A stretch of DNA of 64,000 nt, taken from Aliamphritea ceti (GTDB taxonomy: Bacteria > Pseudomonadota > Gammaproteobacteria > Pseudomonadales > Balneatricaceae). Positions 51,099-59,912 of the stretch are shown here, piece by piece. The notes below the pieces were generated by a model. It had not been told where the DNA came from. It was given only the letters and a program-made list of their open reading frames with translations, and searched no databases. Each line of letters starts with the position of its first letter. Positions within the stretch are counted from its first letter, which is position 1. The stretch is taken from assembly GCF_024347215.1 (NCBI RefSeq), contig NZ_AP025282.1:4092001-4156000 (forward strand), in the 5' to 3' direction. Made by a program: the position numbers and the translations under genes.

Positions 51099-51121
51099 GC
51101 TGCTGTAAGACACAGCAGCCG
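51099..51121 (-). terminator. hairpin after the hemA-yccU operon
   Basis: GGCTGCTGT and ACAGCAGCC pair around a five-base loop, 13 bp past the yccU stop. It lacks a T-run. Confidence 0.45.
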
Positions 51122-51134
51122 AAATAGCAGCATT

Positions 51135-51548
51135 TTATGCGCTTTGCGGCAATTCCAGACGCGGCAGCTCAATTGCCGGGCATCTATCCATAATCACCTG
51201 TAAACCTGCAGCGGTGGCTTTCGCTGCCGCCGGTTCGTTAATGACACCCAGCTGCATCCAGACAGCCTTCGCATTGACTGCAATTGCTTCATCAACCGCA
51301 TCACCGGCTTCAACAGAGTTGCGAAAGATATCCACCATATCAATAGGTTCATTGATATCAGACAAGCTGCCAACGACGGTCTGGCCATGAATCTCTTCGC
51401 CGACTTTATTAGGGTTAACAGGAATGACGTTGTAACCTTTAGACAGCAGGAAGTGCATCACCTGATTACTGGCACGGTGCGCTTTAGGGCTGGCACCAAC
51501 CATGGCAATTGTTTTAGCACTGGTTAATACAGAACGTATTGTATCCAT
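51135..51548 (-). CDS. yccU: CoA-binding domain protein (YccU family)
   Basis: The 137-residue Rossmann-like CoA-binding protein has TIAMVGASPKAHRASNQVMH, VIPVNPNKVGEEIHG and VWMQLGVINEPAAAKA, with MDRCPAIE at the end. The function of this widespread single-domain family is unknown. GTG at 51551 directly follows the moeB stop, but the ATG at 51548 with GGAAG 8 nt upstream is the better start. It is the last gene of hemA-prfA-prmC-moeB-yccU. Confidence 0.9.
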   Translation of the reverse strand: MDTIRSVLTSAKTIAMVGASPKAHRASNQVMHFLLSKGYNVIPVNPNKVGEEIHGQTVVGSLSDINEPIDMVDIFRNSVEAGDAVDEAIAVNAKAVWMQLGVINEPAAAKATAAGLQVIMDRCPAIELPRLELPQSA

Positions 51549-51551
51549 CAC

Positions 51552-52316
51552 TTAAGCTTCCTTCCGGTCATGTTTTCCACAGCAAGGACACTGCGGGTCG
51601 CGTTTTAACTTCAGACTGCGCCACTCCATGTAACGCGCGTCCAATAATAATAATTTGCCTACCAGCGGAGTACCGACACTGGCCAGAACTTTCAACGCTT
51701 CCATTGCCTGGACAGAACCTATAATGCCCACCAACGGCGCCAATACGCCACTTTCAGAACAGGTCAGATTCTCATCGCTGCCTTCACGGTACAGACACCG
51801 GTAGCAAGGCGAGTCCTGCTGACGTGGATCGAATACCGCAACCTGACCTTCAAGGCGAATTGCTGATCCAGAGACTAGTGGCTTTTGGTGAGTCACACAA
51901 GCCTGATTGACACCAAAGCGGGTATCAAAATTGTCGGTACAATCTAATACCAGATCCACTTTTGCGACCCACTCGCCGAGATCTTCAGAAGTCAGGCGCT
52001 GCTCAACTGTCACTACGTCAATGTCAGGGTTAATCGACTTCAGTGTTGCCGCAGCCGAGCGGACTTTAGCGGTACCTATATCTTCAGTACCGTGCGCAAT
52101 CTGACGCTGTAAATTGGTCAGTTCAACTTTATCGTCGTCGACAAGAATCAACTTACCAACACCTGCTGCAGCCAGATACATCGCTACCGGACTACCCAAC
52201 CCACCGACACCTAACACCAGTACTGTTGAGTTCAGCCAGGCTTCCTGTCCGCCAATTTCCACTTCCGGCAACATAATCTGCCGGCTATATCGCAATAATT
52301 GCGCATCATCTAACAT
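51552..52316 (-). CDS. moeB: molybdopterin-synthase adenylyltransferase MoeB
   Basis: This 254-residue E1-like enzyme adenylates the MoaD C-terminus in molybdenum cofactor synthesis. Visible are YSRQIMLPEVEIGGQEAW, the nucleotide loop VLGVGGLGSPVAMYLAAAG, ELTNLQRQIAHG and two zinc CxxC pairs (CYRC and CPCC). The TCSESGVLAP cysteine corresponds to the HesA/MoeB/ThiF conserved Cys. ThiF is the main alternative, but the prmC-moeB order favours MoeB. The window also encodes a molybdopterin enzyme at 46829. It starts 17 bp after prmC. Confidence 0.9.
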   Translation of the reverse strand: MLDDAQLLRYSRQIMLPEVEIGGQEAWLNSTVLVLGVGGLGSPVAMYLAAAGVGKLILVDDDKVELTNLQRQIAHGTEDIGTAKVRSAAATLKSINPDIDVVTVEQRLTSEDLGEWVAKVDLVLDCTDNFDTRFGVNQACVTHQKPLVSGSAIRLEGQVAVFDPRQQDSPCYRCLYREGSDENLTCSESGVLAPLVGIIGSVQAMEALKVLASVGTPLVGKLLLLDARYMEWRSLKLKRDPQCPCCGKHDRKEA

Positions 52317-52333
52317 TAGAATCCTCTTCGCTG

Positions 52334-53173
52334 CTATAAGACCAACAGCTTACGTCCCCAGGTCATCCGGTCATTACCCGCCAGATCCTGAGCAGACGCT
52401 ACTTGTGAATACCCCTGCTCCCGCAGAATTTGCTGCACGCTATCAGCCTGATCATAACCGTGTTCGAATAACAGCCAGCCTTCGTTAAATAACTGCTGCC
52501 ATGCCTGTTCAGAAATTGTCCGGATATCTGCCAGCCCCTTATCCTCAGCCACTAAAGCAGAGCGCGGTTCAAATCGCACATCACCCTGTTCTAAATGGGG
52601 GTCTTCAGGATCAATATACGGCGGATTGCTCACCACCATATGCAGCTGCTCAGGTACAGGCTCCAGCCAACTGCCTTGCAGTACGGTTACATTACTAAGA
52701 CCCAGAGCTTGCCGATTCTGTTCCGCTAATTCTGCAGCATCCACAACAAAATCGACGGCAAATACCTCCCAGGCAGGACGTTCTGTTGCCAGTGCCAGGG
52801 CAATAGCCCCGGTTCCGGTACCCAGATCAGCCACTCTCGCAGGAGTTGCAGACAACAGCTCCAGCGCCTTTTCGACAACACATTCCGTATCAGGACGGGG
52901 AATCAGCGTACTGGCATTTACCGCCAGATCAAAACTCCAGAAACTCCACTGGCCCAACAGATGTGCGACCGGCTCACCGGCGATACGCCGTTGTAATAAT
53001 GCTTCAAATGCAACCTGCTGCTCGGCCGTCATGGCTACTTCAGGATGCATCATCAGATACGTGCGGGATTTGTCTAAGATATGGCACAACAGTAATTCGA
53101 CATCCAAGCGCGGTGAATCGCTCACCGCCCTCAGGTCAACACTACCCTGCAGTGCCTGACTGATTTGCAGCAT
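52334..53173 (-). CDS. prmC: release factor glutamine methyltransferase PrmC
   Basis: This 279-residue SAM-dependent enzyme methylates the GGQ glutamine of release factors. It has an N-terminal helical domain (about 1-85) and a Rossmann catalytic domain with motif I VADLGTGTGAIALALA and the substrate-binding NPPYIDPEDPHL (NPPY). The start ATG overlaps the prfA stop by one base, coupling the enzyme to its substrate protein. It is part of the hemA-prfA-prmC operon common in proteobacteria. Confidence 0.97.
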   Translation of the reverse strand: MLQISQALQGSVDLRAVSDSPRLDVELLLCHILDKSRTYLMMHPEVAMTAEQQVAFEALLQRRIAGEPVAHLLGQWSFWSFDLAVNASTLIPRPDTECVVEKALELLSATPARVADLGTGTGAIALALATERPAWEVFAVDFVVDAAELAEQNRQALGLSNVTVLQGSWLEPVPEQLHMVVSNPPYIDPEDPHLEQGDVRFEPRSALVAEDKGLADIRTISEQAWQQLFNEGWLLFEHGYDQADSVQQILREQGYSQVASAQDLAGNDRMTWGRKLLVL

Positions 53174-54261
53174 CAGTTTTCAGCTGACAGAGCACCCAGC
53201 TGTTCTGCCTGATACTCATTAACCAGTGGATCTACTACCTGACCTAACGCCCCTTCCATCACTTCTGACAACTTATAAAGTGTCAGGTTGATACGATGAT
53301 CGGTAACCCGGCCCTGGGGATAGTTATAGGTACGAATTCGCTCAGAACGGTCACCGCTGCCAACCAGACTCTTACGGGTACTGGCTTGCTCTGCCGCATG
53401 CCGTTCCTGCTCAGCTGCCTGCAGTCGGGATGCCAGTAATGACATCGCTTTAGCACGGTTTTTATGCTGCGAACGCTCTTCCTGACACTCAACCACCACC
53501 CCGGTAGGGATGTGCGTCAGACGAATTGCTGAATCGGTTTTGTTAACGTGCTGACCACCTGCACCGGACGCCCGGAAGGTATCAACCCGTAAATCAGCTT
53601 TGTTGATTTCTACGGCATCAGCTTCATCCATCTCAGCCATAATCGCGACAGTACAGGCAGATGTATGAATACGTCCCTGAGACTCAGTCTCCGGGACACG
53701 CTGTACCCGGTGTGCACCGGATTCAAATTTAAGACGGGAATACACATCTTTACCGATGATACGGGTAATAATCTCTTTATAGCCGCCGTGTTCACCTTCA
53801 TTGGTACTAACTACTTCCACTTTCCAGCCCTGCGTTTCAGCAAAGCGTGAATACATACGGAATAAGTCACCGGAAAAAATTGCCGCTTCATCACCACCTG
53901 TACCCGCACGTACTTCTAAAAACACATTACGCGCATCGTTCGGGTCTTTCGGCAACAGCAAAATCTGTAGCTGGTCTTCCAACGTCTCAATCTGCTGTTT
54001 AGCCTCAGCGACTTCTTCTTTAGCCATCTCACGCATATCAGGATCAGAATCATCCTGCATCAGCTGTGCCTCTTCGAGATCACCCTGTGCACCCAGATAA
54101 GACTGGAAACACTGCACAACAGGTTCAATCTCAGCGTACTCCATTGAGTAAGCCCGAAACTGATCCTGGTTACCGATAACCCCTGCGTCACCCAGCAAGG
54201 CTGCCAGCTCTTCGTAGCGATCGGCCAGTATTTCCAGTTTGGTTAAAATTGATGCTTTCAT
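53173..54261 (-). CDS. prfA: peptide chain release factor 1
   Basis: This 362-residue factor terminates translation at UAA and UAG. The codon-recognition tripeptide of P-x-T type lies in VQRVPETESQGRIHTSAC (PET here), and the catalytic GGQ lies in RASGAGGQHVNKTDSAIRLT (about residue 236), whose Gln is methylated by the adjacent PrmC. RF1 rather than RF2 is indicated by the P-x-T motif and the length. Its ATG lies 2 nt after the hemA stop. Confidence 0.97.
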   Translation of the reverse strand: MKASILTKLEILADRYEELAALLGDAGVIGNQDQFRAYSMEYAEIEPVVQCFQSYLGAQGDLEEAQLMQDDSDPDMREMAKEEVAEAKQQIETLEDQLQILLLPKDPNDARNVFLEVRAGTGGDEAAIFSGDLFRMYSRFAETQGWKVEVVSTNEGEHGGYKEIITRIIGKDVYSRLKFESGAHRVQRVPETESQGRIHTSACTVAIMAEMDEADAVEINKADLRVDTFRASGAGGQHVNKTDSAIRLTHIPTGVVVECQEERSQHKNRAKAMSLLASRLQAAEQERHAAEQASTRKSLVGSGDRSERIRTYNYPQGRVTDHRINLTLYKLSEVMEGALGQVVDPLVNEYQAEQLGALSAEN

Positions 54262-54263
54262 AA

Positions 54264-55532
54264 TTAATCTTCTTGTCGTTGTTCTTCCAGCTGAAATAAT
54301 TGCTGGGCGATTTCAAGCATTTCGGTTCGCCCTTCGGCGCTGGCCTGGCGCAGCTGAACCGTCGGGTGGTGTATTAGTTTATTGGTCAGGCCACGGGCCA
54401 GATTAGTCAGTACTGCTTCCGGGTCTTTACCATTAGAAAGCTGCTTAATAGCTTTCTCAAGCTCCTGCTGGCGCAGCTGATCCGCCTGATTACGTACTGC
54501 CATAACCGTACCAACCGCTTCCAGTGAGCGTAACTGACGCATAAACTCTGTGGCACCCACAGCCACAATTGCTTCAGCTTCTCTGGCAGCAGACTCGCGG
54601 CTGCGTACATTTTCTTCAATGACTTCCCGCAAATCATCAACGGTATAAAGATAAACATCATCCAGCTCTGCAACCTGCGGCTCGATATCACGTGGTACCG
54701 CAATATCCACCATAAAAATAGGCCGGTGTTTACGCTTCTTCAGCGCAGCTTCAACCGCGCCTTTACCAAGAATAGGCAATTGACTGGCGGTAGATGCAAT
54801 AACAATGTCTGCATCTTCCAGAGCTTCCGGAATATCGCCCAGTAAAATTGCTTTGGCATTAAAACTTTCGGCCAGAGTTTCAGCACGTACCAGTGTCCGG
54901 TTCGCGACCGTCATATCTGTTACACCGGCTTCTTTCAGGTGCCGGGCAACCAGTTCGATCGTTTCTCCGGCACCAATAAGCAAAGCTTTACTGGTACTCA
55001 GGTCTGCAAAGATATGTTGCGCCAGACTTACCGACGCATAGGCAACAGAAACCGGGTTCTCACCTATTGCCGTATCAGTACGAACTCGCTTCGCAACAGT
55101 AAAAGTCTGCTGAAACAGACGCGAAAGCTCTGCGCCAACAACACCTACTTCCTGAGACACAGCATAGGCAGACTTCAACTGACCAAGAATCTGAGGTTCA
55201 CCCAATACCAGTGAATCCAGACCACTGGCAACACGCATCATGTGCTGTGCGGCATCCTGATCCCAGTGAGCATAGCTAGCCTGCTGAAGCTCGTCTGCAT
55301 CCAGTTTATGATAATCCCCCAGCCATTCCAGCAACGCACGGGTGCCTTCCAACTGAGTAGAGCAGTACAGTTCTGTACGGTTACAGGTCGACAGAATCAC
55401 GGCTTCGCGAAGCTTCGCAACCTGACAAGCCTGAGCCAGCGCGTCAGCCATTTGCTCGGGCGCAAAGGCTACTTTTTCACGGACTGCGACAGAAGCTGTC
55501 TTATGATTAATTCCCAGCGCCAACAAAGCCAT
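54264..55532 (-). CDS. hemA: glutamyl-tRNA reductase
   Basis: This 422-residue enzyme reduces glutamyl-tRNA(Glu) to glutamate-1-semialdehyde, the first committed step of tetrapyrrole synthesis. The N-terminus reads MALLALGINHKTASVAVREK, and the catalytic Cys is in LSTCNRTELYC (about residue 50). GASGLDSLVLGEPQILGQ-like substrate residues, the NADPH domain ALLIGAGETIELVARHL and a C-terminal dimerisation helix follow. An in-frame GTG at 55547 exists, but the ATG at 55532 matches the family. It heads the operon with prfA, prmC, moeB and yccU. Heme synthesis begins from charged tRNA-Glu, also encoded in this window. Confidence 0.97.
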   Translation of the reverse strand: MALLALGINHKTASVAVREKVAFAPEQMADALAQACQVAKLREAVILSTCNRTELYCSTQLEGTRALLEWLGDYHKLDADELQQASYAHWDQDAAQHMMRVASGLDSLVLGEPQILGQLKSAYAVSQEVGVVGAELSRLFQQTFTVAKRVRTDTAIGENPVSVAYASVSLAQHIFADLSTSKALLIGAGETIELVARHLKEAGVTDMTVANRTLVRAETLAESFNAKAILLGDIPEALEDADIVIASTASQLPILGKGAVEAALKKRKHRPIFMVDIAVPRDIEPQVAELDDVYLYTVDDLREVIEENVRSRESAAREAEAIVAVGATEFMRQLRSLEAVGTVMAVRNQADQLRQQELEKAIKQLSNGKDPEAVLTNLARGLTNKLIHHPTVQLRQASAEGRTEMLEIAQQLFQLEEQRQED

Positions 55533-55888
55533 TGAGGAAAACGCCACCCCTGATTAAGATCGATATGAAGCTATATTTGTAGACTGCAGACACCATAGCC
55601 TGCGCAAATAAGCGCGTCATAATACACCTTATTGTTTAAAAGGTTAAAAGCCTAACAACAAACAAGAGGATTTTTCTTGATCTGAGTGCAACCCTTATAC
55701 AAGTTTTGTGGTCTACTAAGCAGAAATGCACGATATAGAAGTATCCGCAGGCATGACAACTCAGTCAGGATTCATCTATAGTGAGCACAATTAACGGACT
55801 CTGCAGAACGTGTCGATAAGCCCCGTACGCTGTACCGGATGCTTAACAGGGAATCGACTGACACTCATCAGTAAGGCAATTAGATATA
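55533..55888. other. divergent promoter region between hemA and the TPR gene
   Basis: This is 356 bp of non-coding sequence. It must contain promoters for the leftward hemA operon and the rightward TPR gene; I cannot assign either confidently. No operator or small gene is recognised. Confidence 0.4.
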
Positions 55889-57688
55889 GTGAATACACAA
55901 CTCAAAACCAGGTTCATCTCATACCGCCTGGCGGTGTCACAACTATCCGGCGCAATGCTGCGCAACTTACCAGGCAAAGCTGCCGGCACAATAGCACTGA
56001 CCGGTTTACTGATCAGTGGCTGTGCCCAGCAACCAAGTCAGCCTGACAGCATACTGCAGAGCCATCAGGCAGATTTACCGGCCGTCGAATATACGCAAGG
56101 CGAACTTAACCGCGAAACGCTCTACGATCTGATCATCGCCGAACTGGCTGGCCAGGAAGAACAATACGAACTTTCGCTGGCAAACTACATCCGACAGTCC
56201 CGGCTAACCAAAGATCCGGCTATCGCCAAGCGCGCTACATATATTGCTCAGTACATCAATAAACCGCAACGCATGCTGGAAGCCGCAACGCTCTGGCAGG
56301 AAGCGGAACCTGATAACGCAGAACCTTATCAGATTGCTGCCAGCATCCTGCTACAACAGGGTGATTTTGACCATGCCTTGCCATTGCTCAATAAAGCACT
56401 GGATCACAGCAATCCACAAACCCTGCAAATGATCGCGAACAGCTCCGGCAAGCTCAGCCAGAAAGAGCGCCAGGCCTATATCGACGTACTCAGCGAAAAG
56501 AACACCACCAAAGCCAACCCAACACTACTGACGACCTTAGGTATTCTGTATAAGAGTAACAACCAGCCGGGCCCCGCGAGTAAAGCGTTTGATCAGGCTA
56601 TCGAGTTATCACCTAAACATCACGGTGCATTATTTCAGAAAGCAGAGCTACTGCGTAAACAGGGTAAAGTAAAACAAGCACTTGGCTTACTTGAAGGCGT
56701 CATCGAAGGCAAACAGGCTGAACAGCAGCTACACACCTTATATATTCAACTGTTATTTCAGGATGACCAGAACGAAAAAGCCGTAAAGCAGGCCAATCTG
56801 TTACTTGAACTGCGCCGTGCCGAACCGCAACTGGGTTTCTATCTTGCGCTACTGATGCTGGAAAAAGACCTTATAGAAGACAGCGAGGCTGTTTTTAAAA
56901 AAATTCTTAACCGCTACCCGCAGAACACAACGCCTTATTACTATCTAGGACTAATTGAGCTACAGCGTGAAAACGATGCGCAAGCACTGGAATATCTGAC
57001 TAAAGTAAAAGATCCGAATAATCTGCTGCCAGCCCTAAGCAGAATTTCAGACCTTCTGGATAACGCTGATAAGCGCGACCAGCTTCAGAAAATCATGCGT
57101 GAAGCCCGTAATGTAACCCCTGAGCGGGCGATTCAGATTTTCATTGTCGAAGCCGAATGGCTGGACTTGCATGATCATAAAGATGCCGCAATTAACCTGC
57201 TGGACGAAGCACTGCAACGTTACAATGACGATATTGCCCTGTTATATGCCCGGGCAATGATGATGTCTCCGCAGGATTTCAAACTAATGGAGCAGGACCT
57301 TCGCAAAGTACTGGAGCTTGACCCAAATAACAGCATGGCTATGAATGCTCTGGGTTATACGCTTACCTTATATACCGACCGTTATGTCGAAGCACTGGAA
57401 CTGATCAGACAAGCCCTTGAAATCACACCTGACGATGCCGCCGTGCTGGACAGTATGGGATGGATTCTTTACAAGCTGGACAGAAATGATGAAGCTCTGC
57501 CCTTCCTGGAACGTGCATACGAAATGTTCCCTGATGCCGAAGTCGCCGGACATCTGATTCAGGTTTATTTCGCTCAGGGCCAGGTAACAGAAGCCATGAA
57601 ATTACTGGAAAAAAGCCAGACGGATCATCCCGATAATCTGTTCATTCTCGAAGCAGCTGAAGCCATCGGTAAAACCGCTGCTAACTGA
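55889..57688 (+). CDS. tetratricopeptide-repeat lipoprotein (PA4667-like)
   Basis: The 599-residue protein has a hydrophobic N-terminus ending in the lipobox LISGC (about residues 42-46), then about ten TPR units from residue 80 to the end (for example ALGYTLTLYTDRYVEALELI and AVLDSMGWILYKLDRNDEAL). It is predicted to be a lipid-anchored scaffold of the envelope. The start is a GTG at 55889; an in-frame ATG at 55955 would still leave a complete lipoprotein signal and is a real alternative. The place between hemA and lolB matches PA4667 of Pseudomonas. The precise function is unknown. Confidence 0.86.
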   Translation: MNTQLKTRFISYRLAVSQLSGAMLRNLPGKAAGTIALTGLLISGCAQQPSQPDSILQSHQADLPAVEYTQGELNRETLYDLIIAELAGQEEQYELSLANYIRQSRLTKDPAIAKRATYIAQYINKPQRMLEAATLWQEAEPDNAEPYQIAASILLQQGDFDHALPLLNKALDHSNPQTLQMIANSSGKLSQKERQAYIDVLSEKNTTKANPTLLTTLGILYKSNNQPGPASKAFDQAIELSPKHHGALFQKAELLRKQGKVKQALGLLEGVIEGKQAEQQLHTLYIQLLFQDDQNEKAVKQANLLLELRRAEPQLGFYLALLMLEKDLIEDSEAVFKKILNRYPQNTTPYYYLGLIELQRENDAQALEYLTKVKDPNNLLPALSRISDLLDNADKRDQLQKIMREARNVTPERAIQIFIVEAEWLDLHDHKDAAINLLDEALQRYNDDIALLYARAMMMSPQDFKLMEQDLRKVLELDPNNSMAMNALGYTLTLYTDRYVEALELIRQALEITPDDAAVLDSMGWILYKLDRNDEALPFLERAYEMFPDAEVAGHLIQVYFAQGQVTEAMKLLEKSQTDHPDNLFILEAAEAIGKTAAN

Positions 57689-57707
57689 ACATTGCTCTAA
57701 CTGTTAT

Positions 57708-57735
57708 AAGCCTGAGTAAATACTCAGGCTTTTTT
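57708..57735 (+). terminator. Rho-independent terminator after the TPR gene
   Basis: AAGCCTGAGTA pairs with TACTCAGGCTT around AA, with a T-run. It lies only 37 bp before lolB, which must therefore rely on read-through or a promoter of its own. Confidence 0.9.
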
Positions 57736-57771
57736 ATTGATGTCCAAGCTAAGTTAACGAGATATACGCCC

Positions 57772-58377
57772 ATGCTGTTGCGCTCACTTTTTACTGCCTT
57801 ACTTGCACTTACCCTGACGGCCTGTTCATCGCTGACACCTGAGCCCGAACCCGCACCTGACACAAACATCAGCTGGCAAGATCATTTAGAAACTCTGCAA
57901 GCGATTAACGCCTGGCAAGTAACCGGTAAAGCCGGTATCCGTGACAGCAAAACCCGGCACAGTGCCAGTCTGGCATGGCAGCAGCAACAGGAATTTTTCA
58001 ATATTGAACTCACAGGCCCTTTAGGCCAGGGCGGCGCCCGAATCACAGGCAGTCCAAGGGGCATTGAGATTCTCGCTGCCGGTGAAGATCCGATATTCTC
58101 AACATCGCCGGAACAATTGATGCAAGAACGCCTAGGCTGGCGCTTCCCTCTGAATAACTTACCTTTCTGGATTAAAGGCCAGCCGGCTCCTGACAGCCCT
58201 TATACTCCGGTAATAGATACCAACAGGCTTAAATCTCTGCAACAAAATAACTGGCAGATTAACTACTTACGCTACACCTCCCAGGACGGTATCAGCCTGC
58301 CCAGCAAAATCGTACTTAATCAGGGGAATTTACGGATTACCCTTATAGCTAAAGAGTGGCAGATCCGGCCTCGATAA
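57772..58377 (+). CDS. lolB: outer-membrane lipoprotein receptor LolB
   Basis: This 201-residue lipoprotein accepts lipoproteins from LolA and inserts them in the outer membrane. It has a signal peptide with lipobox LTACSS (Cys about residue 18), then the family beta-barrel features INAWQVTGKAGIRD, GPLGQGGARITG and LGWRFPLNNLPFWIKGQPAP. The residue after the lipidated Cys is Ser, which permits outer-membrane sorting. The ispE gene that follows lolB in Pseudomonas is not present; tRNA-Gln comes next. Confidence 0.95.
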   Translation: MLLRSLFTALLALTLTACSSLTPEPEPAPDTNISWQDHLETLQAINAWQVTGKAGIRDSKTRHSASLAWQQQQEFFNIELTGPLGQGGARITGSPRGIEILAAGEDPIFSTSPEQLMQERLGWRFPLNNLPFWIKGQPAPDSPYTPVIDTNRLKSLQQNNWQINYLRYTSQDGISLPSKIVLNQGNLRITLIAKEWQIRPR

Positions 58378-58391
58378 GCCCCGGTTTTGCA

Positions 58392-58420
58392 TTGACTTTA
58401 CAGCACGCTTCCTAGAAAAT
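58392..58420 (+). promoter_or_regulatory. promoter of tRNA-Gln
   Basis: TTGACT, a 17-bp spacer and GAAAAT, followed by a GC-rich GTGCGCC discriminator; 40 bp before the tRNA. Confidence 0.65.
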
Positions 58421-58460
58421 GTGCGCCGTTATTCAGGCCTGGTTCCTGTAAGGGTAATGT

Positions 58461-58535
58461 TGGGATATCGCCAAGCGGTAAGGCAACGGGTTTTGATCTC
58501 GTCATGCGGAGGTTCGAATCCTCCTATCCCAGCCA
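58461..58535 (+). tRNA. tRNA-Gln(TTG)
   Basis: This is a 75-nt cloverleaf, anticodon TTG in TTTTGAT, encoded CCA. It lies between lolB and prs as in Pseudomonas. A second copy begins at 63971 and is identical over the 30 visible bases. Confidence 0.97.
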
Positions 58536-58589
58536 TCCTTTGAGATTAATCTCAGGATGGTGAGAGCATTTCTCTGGCTAAATACAACC

Positions 58590-58631
58590 AACACTTCTAC
58601 CTGCCTTAAAAGTCGGGTTGGGGTGTTTTTT
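58590..58631 (+). terminator. Rho-independent terminator after tRNA-Gln
   Basis: AACACTTCTACCTG pairs with CGGGTTGGGGTGTT (several G-U, one mismatch), followed by a T-run. A further hairpin (CCATCCT/AGGATGG, 58534-58561) directly follows the tRNA and may guide 3' processing. Confidence 0.75.
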
Positions 58632-58811
58632 GTGTTACGCCTGCTTACAGTGACACAGCGCCCCGTTGATTAGCAGCATAAGCTTCTGATTTGAAACAGG
58701 CAATAATGAGAGATTTCTGCAGCTGCAACACTCAACTGAGCAGCCTGCCGGGCCAAAACAACCATGAATGAATCTCTGTTAACCACTACAGCATCCGAGA
58801 AGGTAACCACC

Positions 58812-59753
58812 GTGCCTAAAATGATGGTCTTCACTGGCAACGCCAACCGCGAACTTGCCGAGAAAGTCGTTGAACGCCTAGATATCCCTATGGGCGAAGC
58901 TATAGTCACCAAGTTTAGTGACGGTGAAGTAAACGTCGAAATCAATGAAAACGCGCGCGGCAAAGACGTTTTCATTCTGCAGTCGACTTGCGCACCAACC
59001 AACGACAATCTGATGGAACTGATTGTCATGGCTGACGCTTTACGCCGTGGTTCAGCGACACGTATCACTGCAGTTATCCCGTATTACGGTTATGCCCGCC
59101 AGGATCGTCGCCCACGTTCTGCCCGTGTAGCAATCAGCGCAAAAGTTGTTGCTGATATGCTGGCTGGCGTTGGTATCGACCGCGTACTGACAGTAGATTT
59201 GCACGCTGACCAGATCCAGGGATTCTTCGATATCCCTGTTGATAACGTTTACGGTTCTCCGGTTCTGCTGGATGAAATCGCCCGTCAGGATTACGAAAAC
59301 CCACTGGTTGTATCTCCGGATGTCGGTGGTGTGGTTCGTGCACGTGCTGTAGCAAAACAACTGAACTGCGATCTGGCGATCATCGACAAGCGTCGTGAAA
59401 AAGCCAACGAAGCTCAGGTCATGAACATCATCGGTGACGTAAAAGGTCGTACCTGCATACTGGTAGACGACATGTGCGACACCGCCGGCACGCTTTGTAA
59501 AGCAGCCAGCGCATTGAAACAAAACGGCGCAGCTAAGGTTGTTGCTTATGCAACTCACCCAGTGCTTTCCGGCCCGGCTATCGACAACATCAACAACTCC
59601 GAACTGGATGAGTTGGTCGTAACAGATACTATTCCACTGTCACCTGCTGGTGAGAAGTGTGATCGCATTCGTCAGTTAACACTGGCGCCAATGCTGGCAG
59701 AAGCGGTACGCCGTGTCTGCAATGAAGAATCTATCAGTGCTATGTTCCGTTAA
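58812..59753 (+). CDS. prs: ribose-phosphate pyrophosphokinase
   Basis: This 313-residue enzyme makes phosphoribosyl pyrophosphate for nucleotides, His, Trp and NAD. The N-terminus PKMMVFTGNANRELAEKV, the FSDGEV loop, the ATP-binding region YYGYARQDRRPRSA and the PRPP-binding loop CILVDDMCDTAGT are all present. A GTG at 58812 with GAAGG 8 nt upstream gives the usual length; an in-frame ATG at 58764 would add 16 residues. It begins the cluster prs-rplY-pth-ychF. Confidence 0.96.
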   Translation: MPKMMVFTGNANRELAEKVVERLDIPMGEAIVTKFSDGEVNVEINENARGKDVFILQSTCAPTNDNLMELIVMADALRRGSATRITAVIPYYGYARQDRRPRSARVAISAKVVADMLAGVGIDRVLTVDLHADQIQGFFDIPVDNVYGSPVLLDEIARQDYENPLVVSPDVGGVVRARAVAKQLNCDLAIIDKRREKANEAQVMNIIGDVKGRTCILVDDMCDTAGTLCKAASALKQNGAAKVVAYATHPVLSGPAIDNINNSELDELVVTDTIPLSPAGEKCDRIRQLTLAPMLAEAVRRVCNEESISAMFR

Positions 59754-59912
59754 GAGCACCTTAAATGCTCCGTGAGGAGCATCTAAACGGTTTTCTTAAG
59801 AACTACACAGATAAACACCCCTTCCATCAGGAAGGAACTTAGCCAACTGGCTTAACTGACTGCAAGACCTGGTCGCAAGGATTTTGCAGTTGTACTTTTT
59901 AAAGGTATTAAA
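59754..59912 (+). promoter_or_regulatory. structured leader upstream of rplY
   Basis: This leader of 159 bp has several hairpin candidates: ATGCTCC/GGAGCAT (59763-59785), CCTTCC/GGAAGG (around 59820-59835), AGCC/GGCT and CTGCAA/TTGCAG. Ribosomal protein L25 leaders that bind their own product have been described in gammaproteobacteria; whether this is one is not settled by eye. Confidence 0.35.
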
